NCBI RefSeq assembly: GCF_001661495.1
Contig: NZ_BDDT01000003.1
Coordinates: 124,001 to 188,000, forward strand
Reading direction: 5' to 3'
Length of the DNA stretch: 64,000 nt
DNA from: Pseudoalteromonas prydzensis
GTDB taxonomy: Bacteria; Pseudomonadota; Gammaproteobacteria; Enterobacterales; Alteromonadaceae
In this document: piece by piece, positions 17,228-26,730 of the stretch
Numbering within the stretch: the first letter of the stretch is position 1
Layout: each line of letters opens with the position of its first letter
Program-made: the position numbers and the translations under genes
The notes under the pieces: model-generated
Told to the model about the DNA's origin: nothing
The model's input: only the letters and a program-made list of their open reading frames with translations
Database searches by the model: none

Positions 17228-18754
17228 TTACACATTACTGCGTCTAATTGCCAAGTCTTCTGTAATTTTTTGCGTCATTTGCGAAGTAAGTGGGTATATT
17301 AGCATCAAAATTGCCCCTAAGAAGGCAAATGCAGCAGGTATCCAACTCATTAATAGTTGCATGCCGGGTAATGATTGCTTGATAGTTGCTTCGTCCATAC
17401 CGTTATAGCCGTAACCAGCTAACACAACCAGTACTAGAGCACCTGCAAAACCACCACCGGTTTTTTGTACAAAGGTACCTGCAGAGTAAATTAAGCCAGT
17501 GGCACGGCGTTTGTTTTTCCATTCAGAATAATCAGCAGAGTCACCTAACATACTAAAAAACAGCGTAGGCATCATTGCGGCAAAAAACTCCGCTGCGCAA
17601 CCAAAGGTAAATATCGCGACAATATTATCACTTGGCACCCAATAGAATGCGGTCGTTAATAAACCGCTTAATACCAGCGATAGAACAAATAAATTACGTT
17701 TGCCAATCATCTCGGCCAATTTACCGGTAGCAAGGGCGCCAAAAATAGAGACGATTAACAACGCGACAAAATATTGCCCAGCCATAAGCTCATCAGCCAC
17801 TTGGTACTTAAAGTAATAGGCAATAACACCATATTTAATACCATTAAACATCATGGTTAAAAAGCCAATGCCAAGCAGGATAAGCCACGGTTTATTGGTT
17901 AATAAATCAACCATGTCGCGCTGCGAGCCTGTTAAATTCGATTGATCTTTGTTGAGTAGTTTTTTAATAACGAAAGTCATTGCCGCCATAATTACAGCGA
18001 AAAATATGCCACTGTAGATATCACGATAGTAAAAAAATAAGGTGGTTGCGAGCAGCGGTAAAATAATAAACGGTAGGTTTTTAGTTAAATCTTTGAGCTC
18101 TGATTTTAAACTTCCCTGGTTAGATGCATGGGGAACTACACGCTCTTTTGTGGATACAAAAGTGATTACCATAAGGGCTATCAATACTGCGGCAAATAAA
18201 TACATAGTTAATTGATAGCCTTTGGCATTATCACCAGCACCAAAGTAAGCCACTAATTCGGGTAAAAACCCCATAACCATTAATCCGCCTGCAAAGGCCC
18301 CAGCAAAACGAAAACTAGATAGCTTAGTTCGCTCGGTATGATCTGGGCTCATGACCCCCATTAAGGCCGAATAGGGTACATTACTGACTGTATAGGCAAG
18401 CGTTAAACCAATATAAGTGACGTAGGCGTAAATTAATTTATTAGTTTCATTAAAATTAGGCGTGGTAAAACACAGCACCATAAACAAACCTAAAAAGGGC
18501 GCAGACCAAAGGATCCATGGTCTAAATTTTCCAAACCGAGTATGCGTTCTATCTGCAATCATGCCCATAATAATATCGGTAACACCATCTGAGAGGCGTA
18601 CAACCAAAAATAGCATGGCTGCTGCTGCTGCAGATATGCCAAAGGTGTCGGTATAAAACACGGCAAGGTAGGCAAGGGCACCACGCCAAACTAAATTAGC
18701 GCCAGCATCGCCCATGGCATAGCCGACTTTTTCATATAAAGGTATTTTATTCAC
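17228..18754 (-). CDS. GPH-family sugar:cation symporter (MelB-like)
   Basis: 508 residues with about 12 membrane segments. The glycoside-pentoside-hexuronide family marks are plain: YAMGDAGANLVW at the start, DGVTDIIMGMIADRTHTRFG in the first cytosolic loop with the family's Asp and Arg residues, and RPWILWSAPFLG. It should bring a sugar or short glycoside through the inner membrane with Na+ or H+. Its place between the GH1 gene and the LacI gene points to cellobiose or another beta-glucoside. It is longer than MelB (about 470) because of a central loop near residues 205-285. Confidence 0.92.
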   Translation of the reverse strand: MNKIPLYEKVGYAMGDAGANLVWRGALAYLAVFYTDTFGISAAAAAMLFLVVRLSDGVTDIIMGMIADRTHTRFGKFRPWILWSAPFLGLFMVLCFTTPNFNETNKLIYAYVTYIGLTLAYTVSNVPYSALMGVMSPDHTERTKLSSFRFAGAFAGGLMVMGFLPELVAYFGAGDNAKGYQLTMYLFAAVLIALMVITFVSTKERVVPHASNQGSLKSELKDLTKNLPFIILPLLATTLFFYYRDIYSGIFFAVIMAAMTFVIKKLLNKDQSNLTGSQRDMVDLLTNKPWLILLGIGFLTMMFNGIKYGVIAYYFKYQVADELMAGQYFVALLIVSIFGALATGKLAEMIGKRNLFVLSLVLSGLLTTAFYWVPSDNIVAIFTFGCAAEFFAAMMPTLFFSMLGDSADYSEWKNKRRATGLIYSAGTFVQKTGGGFAGALVLVVLAGYGYNGMDEATIKQSLPGMQLLMSWIPAAFAFLGAILMLIYPLTSQMTQKITEDLAIRRSNV

Positions 18755-18785
18755 TGTGTGTGTTTCTTATCGTTGTTTTAAGTGA

Positions 18786-18815
18786 CTAGCCGATTTTATT
18801 TTAAACATCGGCTAG
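18786..18815. repeat. Inverted repeat between GH1 and symporter genes
   Basis: CTAGCCGAT (18786-18794) and ATCGGCTAG (18807-18815) form a perfect 9-bp stem with a 12-base loop. There is no T-run on the minus strand after it, so it is more likely an mRNA-processing or stabilising hairpin between the two operon genes than a full terminator. Confidence 0.6.
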
Positions 18816-18821
18816 CATAAA

Positions 18822-20150
18822 TTACCGGCTTGTGATCAAGTTACTGTATGCATGACCACTGGCTTTCACTGTACGTTGTTGGGTATGGTAATCAACATAT
18901 ACAATACCAAAGCGCTTCAAGTAGCCTTCAGCCCATTCAAAGTTGTCCATTAAGCTCCAAGCAAAATAGCCGTCGACGCGTACACCTTGTAAAGTTGCAT
19001 TGTGTAGCGCTGTTAAATGTTGCTGATAATAGCTAATACGATCTACATCATTTACTTCGCCATTATCGATTGTATCCTTCATGGCTGCACCATTTTCAGT
19101 AATATAAATTGGTGGCAGAGTATACTTTTCGTTTAACGAGACTAACAATTCGGTTAAAGCTTGCGGGTATATTTCCCAACCAATATCAGTTAGTGGACCT
19201 TGATGAGGGCGCTCGTCGTAAAAGTCATGCTCACTTGCTTGATAATGAAGGCGAGTATAAAAGTTAACACCAAGGTAGTCTAAAGGCTGTGCGATGATCT
19301 CCATATCACCTGGGTGAATATCAGGACGCTGTTCAATTGGTAATTGTTCGATAATATCAGGGTATTTACCTTCCATTACAGGGCGCATATACCATTGATT
19401 TATATAATCATCTGCAAAAGCAGTGGCTTTTAAGTCAGCTTCACTTTGGCTAACTGGGTAGCAAGGAGTAAAGTTTAGCACTATCCCATTTAGCGCGTTG
19501 GGGCTGTTTTTAGCAAGTTTTTGCATTGCTAAACCATGGCCCAGCAATAAGTGATGGGCTGCTTTGCGGCCAAATTCACGGCCCACTTTACCGGGTGCAT
19601 GAACACCAATTTCATAGCCTAAATAAGAACTACAAAATGGTTCGTTTAGTGTTGCATAAGAATAAACGCGTGCAGCAAAAGCTTGGCTGATTAAATCTAC
19701 ATAGTTAGCGTATTCAAAAGCAGTATCACGATTAAGCCAGCCGCCTTTATCTTCTAAATGTTGCGGTAAATCCCAGTGGTAAAGGGTTACAAAAGCTTTG
19801 ATGTCGCGACGTGCAAGTTCATCTAAAATATCTGTATAAAACTTAACACCAACTGGGTTTAAGCTGCCATCGGCTTTGATCACGCGCGGCCAAGATACCG
19901 ATAAACGATAAGCATCAACACCTAAAGAGGCTATTAATTCAATATCGTCTGCCCAGTTGTTATAGTGATCACAAGCAACTAAACCGTTTGAATTATCGGC
20001 AATCTTACCTGAGGTGGCGCAAAATGTATCCCAAATACACGGTAGTCGGCTATCTGCACCACCTTCAATTTGAAATGATGCTGTTGCAACACCAAAAGTA
20101 AACTCGTTGCTAAGTAGCGGTGAGTTAGCGGGTAAAGATAATTGTTTCAT
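18822..20150 (-). CDS. GH1 beta-glucosidase
   Basis: 442 residues, the usual length for a bacterial family 1 glycoside hydrolase. The acid/base glutamate is E170 in TLNEPFC and the nucleophile is E352 in YITENGAA; the N-terminal signature FTFGVATASFQIEGG and the late DNFEWAEGY complete the picture. There is no signal peptide, so it is cytosolic and would hydrolyse cellobiose or aryl/alkyl beta-glucosides after import. First gene of the unit glucosidase-symporter-LacI; two LacI-type operators lie 68-140 bases upstream of its start. Confidence 0.96.
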   Translation of the reverse strand: MKQLSLPANSPLLSNEFTFGVATASFQIEGGADSRLPCIWDTFCATSGKIADNSNGLVACDHYNNWADDIELIASLGVDAYRLSVSWPRVIKADGSLNPVGVKFYTDILDELARRDIKAFVTLYHWDLPQHLEDKGGWLNRDTAFEYANYVDLISQAFAARVYSYATLNEPFCSSYLGYEIGVHAPGKVGREFGRKAAHHLLLGHGLAMQKLAKNSPNALNGIVLNFTPCYPVSQSEADLKATAFADDYINQWYMRPVMEGKYPDIIEQLPIEQRPDIHPGDMEIIAQPLDYLGVNFYTRLHYQASEHDFYDERPHQGPLTDIGWEIYPQALTELLVSLNEKYTLPPIYITENGAAMKDTIDNGEVNDVDRISYYQQHLTALHNATLQGVRVDGYFAWSLMDNFEWAEGYLKRFGIVYVDYHTQQRTVKASGHAYSNLITSR

Positions 20151-20217
20151 TAATAGAAAACCTCTGCTTGCTTATACAGTTTGTAAATACGTTTTTATAG
20201 TAAAAATGCAATAAATG

Positions 20218-20231
20218 TGAAAGCGCTTCCA
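20218..20231. promoter_or_regulatory. LacI-type operator 1, upstream of GH1 gene
   Basis: TGAAAGCGCTTCCA, one mismatch from the palindrome TGGAAGCGCTTCCA. It is 68 bases from the GH1 start and 60 bases centre to centre from operator 2. Confidence 0.85.
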
Positions 20232-20277
20232 TATTTAATTTGATTAATGCTCTAGCATGGTATTTAATGTTATTTCA

Positions 20278-20290
20278 GGAAGCGCTTCCA
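20278..20290. promoter_or_regulatory. LacI-type operator 2, upstream of GH1 gene
   Basis: GGAAGCGCTTCCA, all but the first base of the palindrome. The pair with operator 1 would allow looping or cover a promoter. The region 20151-20508 holds no gene; besides these two sites and the hairpin at 20472 I see nothing in it. Confidence 0.85.
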
Positions 20291-20471
20291 TATTAAGGTT
20301 AGAGGCTATTTCTTAGCAGGTCAATAGTTAAATTTAGATAACAATAAATACTTTTTATTGTTCATAGCAAAAGTGGCATATCGATTTAGTCCCATTGATG
20401 CGATGAGCAAGCATACGCATAAACTAATGACGGCTTCAGACAGGTTAAGTAGATATTTTGTTGTGTTGTCC

Positions 20472-20503
20472 AAAGCCCTTTAATTATTTAAAGGGCTTTT
20501 TTT
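20472..20503. terminator. Intrinsic terminator-like hairpin
   Basis: AAAGCCCTTTAA pairs with TTTAAAGGGCTTT around a short AT loop, followed on the plus strand by a run of seven T. It lies just past the stop of the minus-strand halogenase-like gene. The T-run is stronger in the plus direction, where no gene precedes it; on the minus strand only TTT follows the stem. Confidence 0.7.
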
Positions 20504-20508
20504 ATGCC

Positions 20509-21999
20509 TTAAATGGTTGGGCAGTATTGTTGCAAAAACGCTTGATGAGATGGCAGTGCTGCAACGCGTTGGCTGATCTGTTTCTTAATACTTGTTAAAA
20601 AACGGGTTAATTCTTCATCAGTCATTAAACTGGCTATTAAGTGATACTGCTCAGGCTTAATACCTTGGCCTAGCATCACTTGTACCCATGAGTCGACCCT
20701 AAATATATCGCCATCATCTAAAAACACCCGTCCTGTGCGTTTAAATAAGCTAATTTTATGCGCTAGGGTTTCCGGTACGTCCATACTCTTACAGTGCCGC
20801 CAAAATTCACTATCAGTGCGCTCAGTCACTTTGTAATGCAACACAATAAAGTCACGAATATTTTCGATTTCACTTTTTAGCTGTTTGTTATATTCATTGA
20901 CTGCTTGCTCAGTGATGCCATTAAATGGAAATAGCCGCATAAAGCGAATAATACCTGACATGATCAGGTGAATACTGGTTGATTCAAGCGGCTCGACAAA
21001 GCCACTGGCAAGCCCTAGGGCAAGGCAGTTTTTATTCCAACCTTTACGCCTGCGACCTGTTTTAAACTTGATGATTTTTGGTTCGGTCAAAGTGTCACCT
21101 TGAATGTTTTCAAGCAGTAACTGCTTTGCTTGCTCATCCGCTAAATAGCGACTGCAATAGACCAAGCCATTACCAACCCGCTGTTGTAACGGTATTTGCC
21201 ATTGCCAGCCTGCCTCATGGGCTATGGCGCGGGTGTAGGGTTTTATATCCTCATCAATGGCTGTTGTTTGCACCGCAATAGCACTATCGCAGGGCAGTAA
21301 ATGAGACCAGTCTTCGTAACCTGTATGCAGCGCTTGCTCAATCAGTAGGCCGCGAAAGCCAGTGCAGTCAATAAAGAAATCCCCCTCAATCGTGTTGTTG
21401 TCAGCCAGTGTTAAGCTGTTAATTGAGCCTGAGTCTGGGCATTTATTGACGCTGGTAATTTTACCTTCGAGGCGAGTAACCCCTAAGTTTTCTGCAAACT
21501 CACGTAAAAATAATGCATAACGACTGGCATCCATGTGAAATGCATAGTTAATCGGGTTTTGTTGATTAAAGGCAAACTTGTTCTGTTTCGCCGCTTGCAG
21601 TTCATAACAGTATTGGCCAAATTCAGACTCTAATCCTAATGACAAACTGTGCAGCCAAAAGTGATGAAATTCACCCGCCCAGCACTCTTTACCTGTCATG
21701 CCGAATGAGTGAATGTACTGTGTATTTGTTTGCCCCCAGTTTTCAAAACTAATGCCTAATTTAAAACTTGCTTGCGTGGCTTGCATAAATTCTTGCTCAT
21801 TAATACCGAGTAATTTATGAAAGGTGCGAATGGGCGGAATTGTCGCTTCACCAACGCCGACCGTCGCAATTTCGTCAGACTCAATCAAGGTGACATTAAT
21901 ATTTTTACCAACTAATTTACTTAGAGCAGCAGCGGCCATCCAACCGGCTGTGCCACCGCCTGCTATTATCACGTTTTGAATAGTGTTATTGGATTTCAT
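20509..21999 (-). CDS. Flavin-dependent tryptophan-halogenase-like protein (WxWxIP intact)
   Basis: 496 residues of the PrnA-like flavin-dependent halogenase superfamily. FAD-binding GGGTAGW is at 14-20; the lysine that forms the halogenating intermediate is K80 in ASFKLGISF; the halogenase motif WQWQIP is at 265-270; FVEPLEST carries the conserved glutamate. All diagnostic residues are therefore present. Its start overlaps the stop of the upstream homologue by 4 bases (ATGA), so the two are translationally coupled. Such genes sit beside TonB receptors in carbohydrate loci of Alteromonadales, Xanthomonas and Caulobacter relatives; an example from Brevundimonas (BrvH) brominates indole, but the natural substrate there is unknown. 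No flavin reductase is near. Confidence 0.88.
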   Translation of the reverse strand: MKSNNTIQNVIIAGGGTAGWMAAAALSKLVGKNINVTLIESDEIATVGVGEATIPPIRTFHKLLGINEQEFMQATQASFKLGISFENWGQTNTQYIHSFGMTGKECWAGEFHHFWLHSLSLGLESEFGQYCYELQAAKQNKFAFNQQNPINYAFHMDASRYALFLREFAENLGVTRLEGKITSVNKCPDSGSINSLTLADNNTIEGDFFIDCTGFRGLLIEQALHTGYEDWSHLLPCDSAIAVQTTAIDEDIKPYTRAIAHEAGWQWQIPLQQRVGNGLVYCSRYLADEQAKQLLLENIQGDTLTEPKIIKFKTGRRRKGWNKNCLALGLASGFVEPLESTSIHLIMSGIIRFMRLFPFNGITEQAVNEYNKQLKSEIENIRDFIVLHYKVTERTDSEFWRHCKSMDVPETLAHKISLFKRTGRVFLDDGDIFRVDSWVQVMLGQGIKPEQYHLIASLMTDEELTRFLTSIKKQISQRVAALPSHQAFLQQYCPTI

Positions 22000-23549
22000 A
22001 GGTGAGCCTTTTGATCAGGTGTTTGCTCGAAGAGCTGTTTTAATAATGCACGATTTGTTGGTAAAGCCTGTAAATATTGCGCTATTTTTTTACGGTTTTG
22101 TTGATAAAAATAGTGTCCAATTTCAGGGTTGTTAAAGGTATTTTTGGCTTTATTAGTTTGGGTATCAAAACCCATACCATACAGTACATATTGGTAACTT
22201 GCCGAAGGGAAGACCTCTTCATTTTCAATAAAGTCAAAACGACTCGGTGGTTGATATTGCCAAATTTTAATTAGCTCTGCTAAACGAGGAGGGGTGCTCG
22301 CTGCGGTTTTTATATCCAGCCAGTATTGGCTGTCATCACGCTCACTTAAGATATAATGTAATTTTAAAAAGTCGATAACCCGTTGCCAGCGATAACTAAA
22401 GCGTTGATTGAATCGCGTTGCTAATAGGGTCATATGGTTGCGCTCTTGCGGCATTTGTTCACTTAGCATTGTCAGCGATAATTCCACCATGGCAAGCGCG
22501 GAAGCTTCCAGCGGCTCTATAAATCCTTGCGACATGCCAATGGCAATACAATTTTTTATCCAAAACTGTTTTCTATACCCTGGGGTGAAATTCAGTTTGC
22601 GAGTATGCAACTGTTCGGCAAGTTCTGCGCCCACGGATTGTGCCGCATAGCTTTTTAAAAGAGCAACCGCTGTATGCTCATCACAGTATTTATCACAGTA
22701 GGTATAGCCAATACCACGGCGGCTAGGCAGCCCGATATCCCAGATCCAGCCATGCGGCTGCGCTGTTGACAGTGTTGCGCTGGCAATCTCTTGTTGTTCA
22801 TTGGTATAGGGCAGGTGTGCGGCAATTGCACTGTTATTAAACAAGGTACGCTCTTGATTTATAAACGCCGAATTATAATGTTCAGCAATTAAGCGCCCAC
22901 GTGCACCGGAACAATCAATAAATAAGTCCCCCGTTATATCACCGTGCTGTTTAGTTGTTAATGAGCGAATATAGCCTTGGTCATCATTATTAACAGCCAC
23001 TACATCGTCGACAATATGGCATACACCCAGTTGGTTTTCGCAATGTTCTTTTAAGAAGCTCGCAAATTTGCCCGCGTCGAGATGGTAACCATAATTAGTC
23101 ACCGCAGCGTACTCTGGTGTGGTGACTTGTTTTGGAGCAAGACCCGCTTGGCAAATAAAGCTTTGCATATTTAAGGCGTCTGCGTACTTTTGGGCTGCAG
23201 CATGTTGTTGCCAATAAGCATGTAGGTTGGTTTCTAAATAACCTTGCGGCGTCATAAAAGGGTGATAGTAATTTTCACCTGGGTTTAAATTGCGCCAGTT
23301 TATAAATTTTGAGCCTTGTTTGAATGAGGCATCGCAGTGCTTGAGAAAATCGATTTCTTTAATACCTATACGCTTTAACGTATTACGCATTGATGGCCAA
23401 GTACCTTCACCGACACCCGAAATAGCAATATTGGCGGATTCAATCAGAGTAATCTGTTTATCTGGATGCTCAGCACTAAGCAAGCCTGCACTTAGCCAAC
23501 CTGCAGCACCGCCACCTAGTACCACAATGTGTTGTATTTTTTTATTCAT
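21996..23549 (-). CDS. Tryptophan-halogenase-like flavoprotein (WxWxIG variant)
   Basis: 517 residues, same superfamily as the following gene. GGGAAGW at 12-18 binds FAD, K77 in ASFKQGSKF is the equivalent of the catalytic lysine, and FIEPLEASA holds the conserved glutamate. The usual WxWxIP motif reads WIWDIG at 268-273, with glycine in place of the proline. Lacking that proline does not exclude activity, but it marks a separate subgroup. It lies 94 bases after the TonB receptor with a hairpin between, and overlaps the next gene by 4 bases. Halogenation, or another flavin reaction on an imported compound, is possible; none can be proved from sequence. Confidence 0.86.
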   Translation of the reverse strand: MNKKIQHIVVLGGGAAGWLSAGLLSAEHPDKQITLIESANIAISGVGEGTWPSMRNTLKRIGIKEIDFLKHCDASFKQGSKFINWRNLNPGENYYHPFMTPQGYLETNLHAYWQQHAAAQKYADALNMQSFICQAGLAPKQVTTPEYAAVTNYGYHLDAGKFASFLKEHCENQLGVCHIVDDVVAVNNDDQGYIRSLTTKQHGDITGDLFIDCSGARGRLIAEHYNSAFINQERTLFNNSAIAAHLPYTNEQQEIASATLSTAQPHGWIWDIGLPSRRGIGYTYCDKYCDEHTAVALLKSYAAQSVGAELAEQLHTRKLNFTPGYRKQFWIKNCIAIGMSQGFIEPLEASALAMVELSLTMLSEQMPQERNHMTLLATRFNQRFSYRWQRVIDFLKLHYILSERDDSQYWLDIKTAASTPPRLAELIKIWQYQPPSRFDFIENEEVFPSASYQYVLYGMGFDTQTNKAKNTFNNPEIGHYFYQQNRKKIAQYLQALPTNRALLKQLFEQTPDQKAHL

Positions 23550-23585
23550 TGTGTGCTCTTCTGTTGTCTAATTTAAACGACAAAA

Positions 23586-23604
23586 GCCGCTAACAGGTAG
23601 CGGC
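23586..23604 (-). terminator. Hairpin between TonB receptor and halogenase genes
   Basis: GCCGCTA (23586-23592) and TAGCGGC (23598-23604) form a 7-bp stem; on the minus strand TTTTGTCGTTT follows. It probably reduces, without fully stopping, read-through from the receptor gene into the halogenase-like pair. Confidence 0.7.
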
Positions 23605-23643
23605 TTAATACTCATTAAGATGGTGAGTTAAAAATACCATTAC

Positions 23644-26616
23644 TTAAAAGTTATAGCGCATGCCTATGTTATAACGCGCACCATTTTGCTCCAAGTTCCA
23701 TAATTGCGCTTGGTAACGGCCATGCTGACGCATGTTTTGCTCAGTTATATTAAGCCCTTCAACGAAGAATGACATTTTTTCATTGAAGTTGTAGGCAATA
23801 TTAAAGTCAATTTGATAATACTCTTCAGTGAAGCTCGGCTCATTTACATAACGTGCGGCACTATTTAAGAACTTATCACGCCAGTTATAAGCAATACGCG
23901 CTTGAAACTTATCGTTTTCGTACATCGCAATGAAGTTAGCTGTATCACTCAAACCTACAAGGGCAAATTGAGTAGTTGTTGGATCCGCAGCCACATTAAA
24001 GTCAATATCACCATTTACAATAGTGTAGTTAGCTTGGAGACCAAAACCACTTTCACCAAAGAAGTGCTGTACTGCAAGCTCGTAGCCATCGATTTTTGCA
24101 TCTTTATTATTAGTGGGTACCTGCGCTGTAAAGTCCATAAGTGGATCATCAGCATTAGGTAACACATCATAGGCTGCTTCAAACTCGTCGTAGCTCATTG
24201 AGTCAAAAGCAACACCATTCTCCATTGCAGCAACCATTTGGAATAAGTTTGCATCGGTAAATGCTAAGCCTCTTGCTTCAAGCTCTGCTTTAGCTGCTTC
24301 GGCGCGCGGGCCCGCAGATGCATCACGTAAACCATAGTAGTTTTGTGTCATGGGTGTTAAGCCAATAAAGTTATCCACTTTCTTATTAAAGTAGCCGACT
24401 GACACATAGCTTACATCAGTAAAGTACCATTCTGCGGAAACATCAAAGTTATCAGATTCCAGTGGCACAAGCCCAGGGTTACCCGTTGCAGCAGGTGCAT
24501 TGGTGGTACCAGGAATAATTGTTGGTCCTGTTGGTACACCTACCGTTGCCGCAGAACTTAAATTGTCATAAGTAGGGCGGGCAATCGTTGTGCTGTAAGA
24601 AGCACGCAGCGTGACGTCTTCAACCACGTTAATATCAAAATCTAAGCTCGGTAAAAAGTGGTTATAGCTTGAACTTAATGAATAATCATCTTTATCTGTA
24701 CCATAACGCACATTGAAATCGTTATTACCTTCCCATGCGACGGCATTAGGTAAGTCGATATTTGCAGTTGAAGTTATGTCGGTTGTCTCGTAACGGGCGC
24801 CAATAACTAAATTAAATGGCATACCACTTAATTCGTTACTGTAGTTGTACTGCACAAAGGCTGCTTTGATGTCTTCTTTTATTGTGCGATTGGTTGCGAA
24901 TGCGCCATCCGCAGCAAAATTAAAACCATATTGCTCAGCTGCCCAATAACCAATTTGTGAAGCGCTCCCAGTGAAACCTTGATCAAACGAGCCGCTGGTA
25001 TCGTAATCATCAAATTCAGCTAAGAAATTAGTGGGATCTAGGTATCCGTCAGGCAGTTCACCAGGGTTTTCAATCCCCCAGTTCCCCATAGTATTACGCG
25101 TAAGCGATTGTAGAGACTGGCTTTCCATAGATCGTGATTCAATACCGAAATCTATGCTGCCGTTATCCATTACATAGTTACCGTGCAGACGAAACTCATC
25201 AACGGTTGATTCTTGGCTGGCAAAGTTTGCATCTAAGATCGAAGTACCTACATCAGCTTGCTCCAGAGCACCTGTGCAGTTTAAGTTTTCGCGACTGCAA
25301 TCATCAAAATCAATCACCATAGATGGCAGATCTCTGCTGAAATCAACTTGTTGCGCTGCAACCACATTTGCACCTAAACCGGCATTTATCCAGCTGCCAT
25401 AAGGTGCATCTGGTTTGCTGGTAGCTTTTGAGCTATGGGCATCAAACATGAAGCGAAGTTGGTCGTTAAAGTAGTATTCAAGATTTAAACCAATTGAGTT
25501 ATTTTCATTTACTTGGTTTTGTTCTTGTAATGCTAAACCCAAATCGCGAGTCGATAAATCACGGCGTTCTTCTTGATAATAAATTGGCGTTTTAACGTCG
25601 TTATCATCAAAGATTAAATGAGTTTTGTAGTTATCCATCCAAATAGATTGTTCTGCACGTGCTTCAAATAATTCTTGTTGAGAATAAGTATAATCAAGCG
25701 TTGCGGTGAGTGAGTCTACAGGGCTGTATTGCAAGGTGAGTTGTGCATTGGTTCGAGTACGTTCACGATCAGCAATGGTGTAACGTAAATCAGATGGCAT
25801 TGAATAATATTGGCCCATTGCAGGGGCGTTTTCTAGCACAATATCATCCGCCGCTTGTGGAATTGTACCGTCGTACTCAGTGGTTCGCCATTCGCCAACA
25901 AATGCGCCCGTTGCTGAGCTGTCACGTTGTTGCATACTGGCGGTAAGTGATGCGCCAAATTTGGCGTCTTCATCCGTCCAACTAAATATGCCTGAAATTT
26001 CAGGTGTAACATCATCACCAACACGGTTGGTCGTATCATGCTGTGCTTTTACACCAATATTAGCCACTAGGCCTGGGTTATCAAGAGGGCGAGCAGTATT
26101 GATATTGATTGTTGCGCCAATACCACCTGATGCAATGCTGGCTTTACCTGTTTTATATACTTCGACTGATTTAACACTTTCAGAAGCAAGGTTAGCAAAG
26201 TCATAGGCGCGAGAGTTTGGTGCGCCGCCGCCCGCAGGAAGAGATGCCGCAGGCATAGTACGACCGTTTAGCGTCACCATATTATAATCAGGGCCAAAAC
26301 CACGAACGGTTACTTTAGAGCCTTCACCGTTGCTACGATCAATCGAAACACCGGTGATACGTTGCAAAGATTCTGCGAGGTTAGTATCAGGGAACTTTCC
26401 AATGTCTTCAGACGAGATGGCATCAACAACGCCTGATGAGTAACGTTTCAGTTGTGTTGACTCTTTAATACTACCTTTAAAACCAGTGACTTGAATAACT
26501 TCAAGTTCTTCTTGTTTCTCAACTTCAGCCGCATAGGCTGATAGCGTGGTTGCTGCACCTAAAATCAAAGATAAGCTGGTTGCTAACTTTGTTCTTTTAA
26601 AAATATGACTCGACAT
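23644..26616 (-). CDS. TonB-dependent receptor (large carbohydrate-locus type)
   Basis: 990 residues. A signal peptide ends near AYAAEVEK; then comes a TonB-box-like segment LEVIQVTGF, the plug domain (about 50-170, with GKFPDTNLAESLQRITGVSI and VRGFGPDYN), and a 22-strand barrel ending in ARYNIGMRYNF with the terminal aromatic that the BAM complex needs. The wording of the plug places it in the Xanthomonas/Caulobacter-type family used for oligosaccharides. Here it should import beta-glucosides or oligoglucosides into the periplasm, powered by TonB. Two LacI-type operators stand upstream, so it is under the same repressor as the glucosidase. Confidence 0.95.
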   Translation of the reverse strand: MSSHIFKRTKLATSLSLILGAATTLSAYAAEVEKQEELEVIQVTGFKGSIKESTQLKRYSSGVVDAISSEDIGKFPDTNLAESLQRITGVSIDRSNGEGSKVTVRGFGPDYNMVTLNGRTMPAASLPAGGGAPNSRAYDFANLASESVKSVEVYKTGKASIASGGIGATININTARPLDNPGLVANIGVKAQHDTTNRVGDDVTPEISGIFSWTDEDAKFGASLTASMQQRDSSATGAFVGEWRTTEYDGTIPQAADDIVLENAPAMGQYYSMPSDLRYTIADRERTRTNAQLTLQYSPVDSLTATLDYTYSQQELFEARAEQSIWMDNYKTHLIFDDNDVKTPIYYQEERRDLSTRDLGLALQEQNQVNENNSIGLNLEYYFNDQLRFMFDAHSSKATSKPDAPYGSWINAGLGANVVAAQQVDFSRDLPSMVIDFDDCSRENLNCTGALEQADVGTSILDANFASQESTVDEFRLHGNYVMDNGSIDFGIESRSMESQSLQSLTRNTMGNWGIENPGELPDGYLDPTNFLAEFDDYDTSGSFDQGFTGSASQIGYWAAEQYGFNFAADGAFATNRTIKEDIKAAFVQYNYSNELSGMPFNLVIGARYETTDITSTANIDLPNAVAWEGNNDFNVRYGTDKDDYSLSSSYNHFLPSLDFDINVVEDVTLRASYSTTIARPTYDNLSSAATVGVPTGPTIIPGTTNAPAATGNPGLVPLESDNFDVSAEWYFTDVSYVSVGYFNKKVDNFIGLTPMTQNYYGLRDASAGPRAEAAKAELEARGLAFTDANLFQMVAAMENGVAFDSMSYDEFEAAYDVLPNADDPLMDFTAQVPTNNKDAKIDGYELAVQHFFGESGFGLQANYTIVNGDIDFNVAADPTTTQFALVGLSDTANFIAMYENDKFQARIAYNWRDKFLNSAARYVNEPSFTEEYYQIDFNIAYNFNEKMSFFVEGLNITEQNMRQHGRYQAQLWNLEQNGARYNIGMRYNF

Positions 26617-26682
26617 TAGGTTTCCCCTCGTACTGTTATCATTATTATTAACCGCTTTAATTGATAGCGGTATTATCGTGTG

Positions 26683-26696
26683 TGGAAGCGCTTCCA
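26683..26696. promoter_or_regulatory. LacI-type operator 3, upstream of TonB receptor
   Basis: TGGAAGCGCTTCCA, a perfect 14-base palindrome 66 bases before the receptor start. It is the best copy in the window and defines the consensus. Confidence 0.9.
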
Positions 26697-26716
26697 GAAA
26701 TGGTTGTGGGTATTTG

Positions 26717-26730
26717 TGGTAGCGCTTCCA
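26717..26730. promoter_or_regulatory. LacI-type operator 4, upstream of TonB receptor
   Basis: TGGTAGCGCTTCCA, one mismatch from the palindrome. Its centre is 34 bases from that of operator 3. Confidence 0.85.

Noticed and set aside
18786..18815. Full terminator between glucosidase and symporter genes
   Set aside because: The stem is strong but no T-run follows on the minus strand, and the three genes make sense as one unit.
25880..26206. 108-residue frame opposite the TonB receptor gene
   Set aside because: Antisense shadow of a well supported receptor coding sequence; residue composition is that of a reversed frame.
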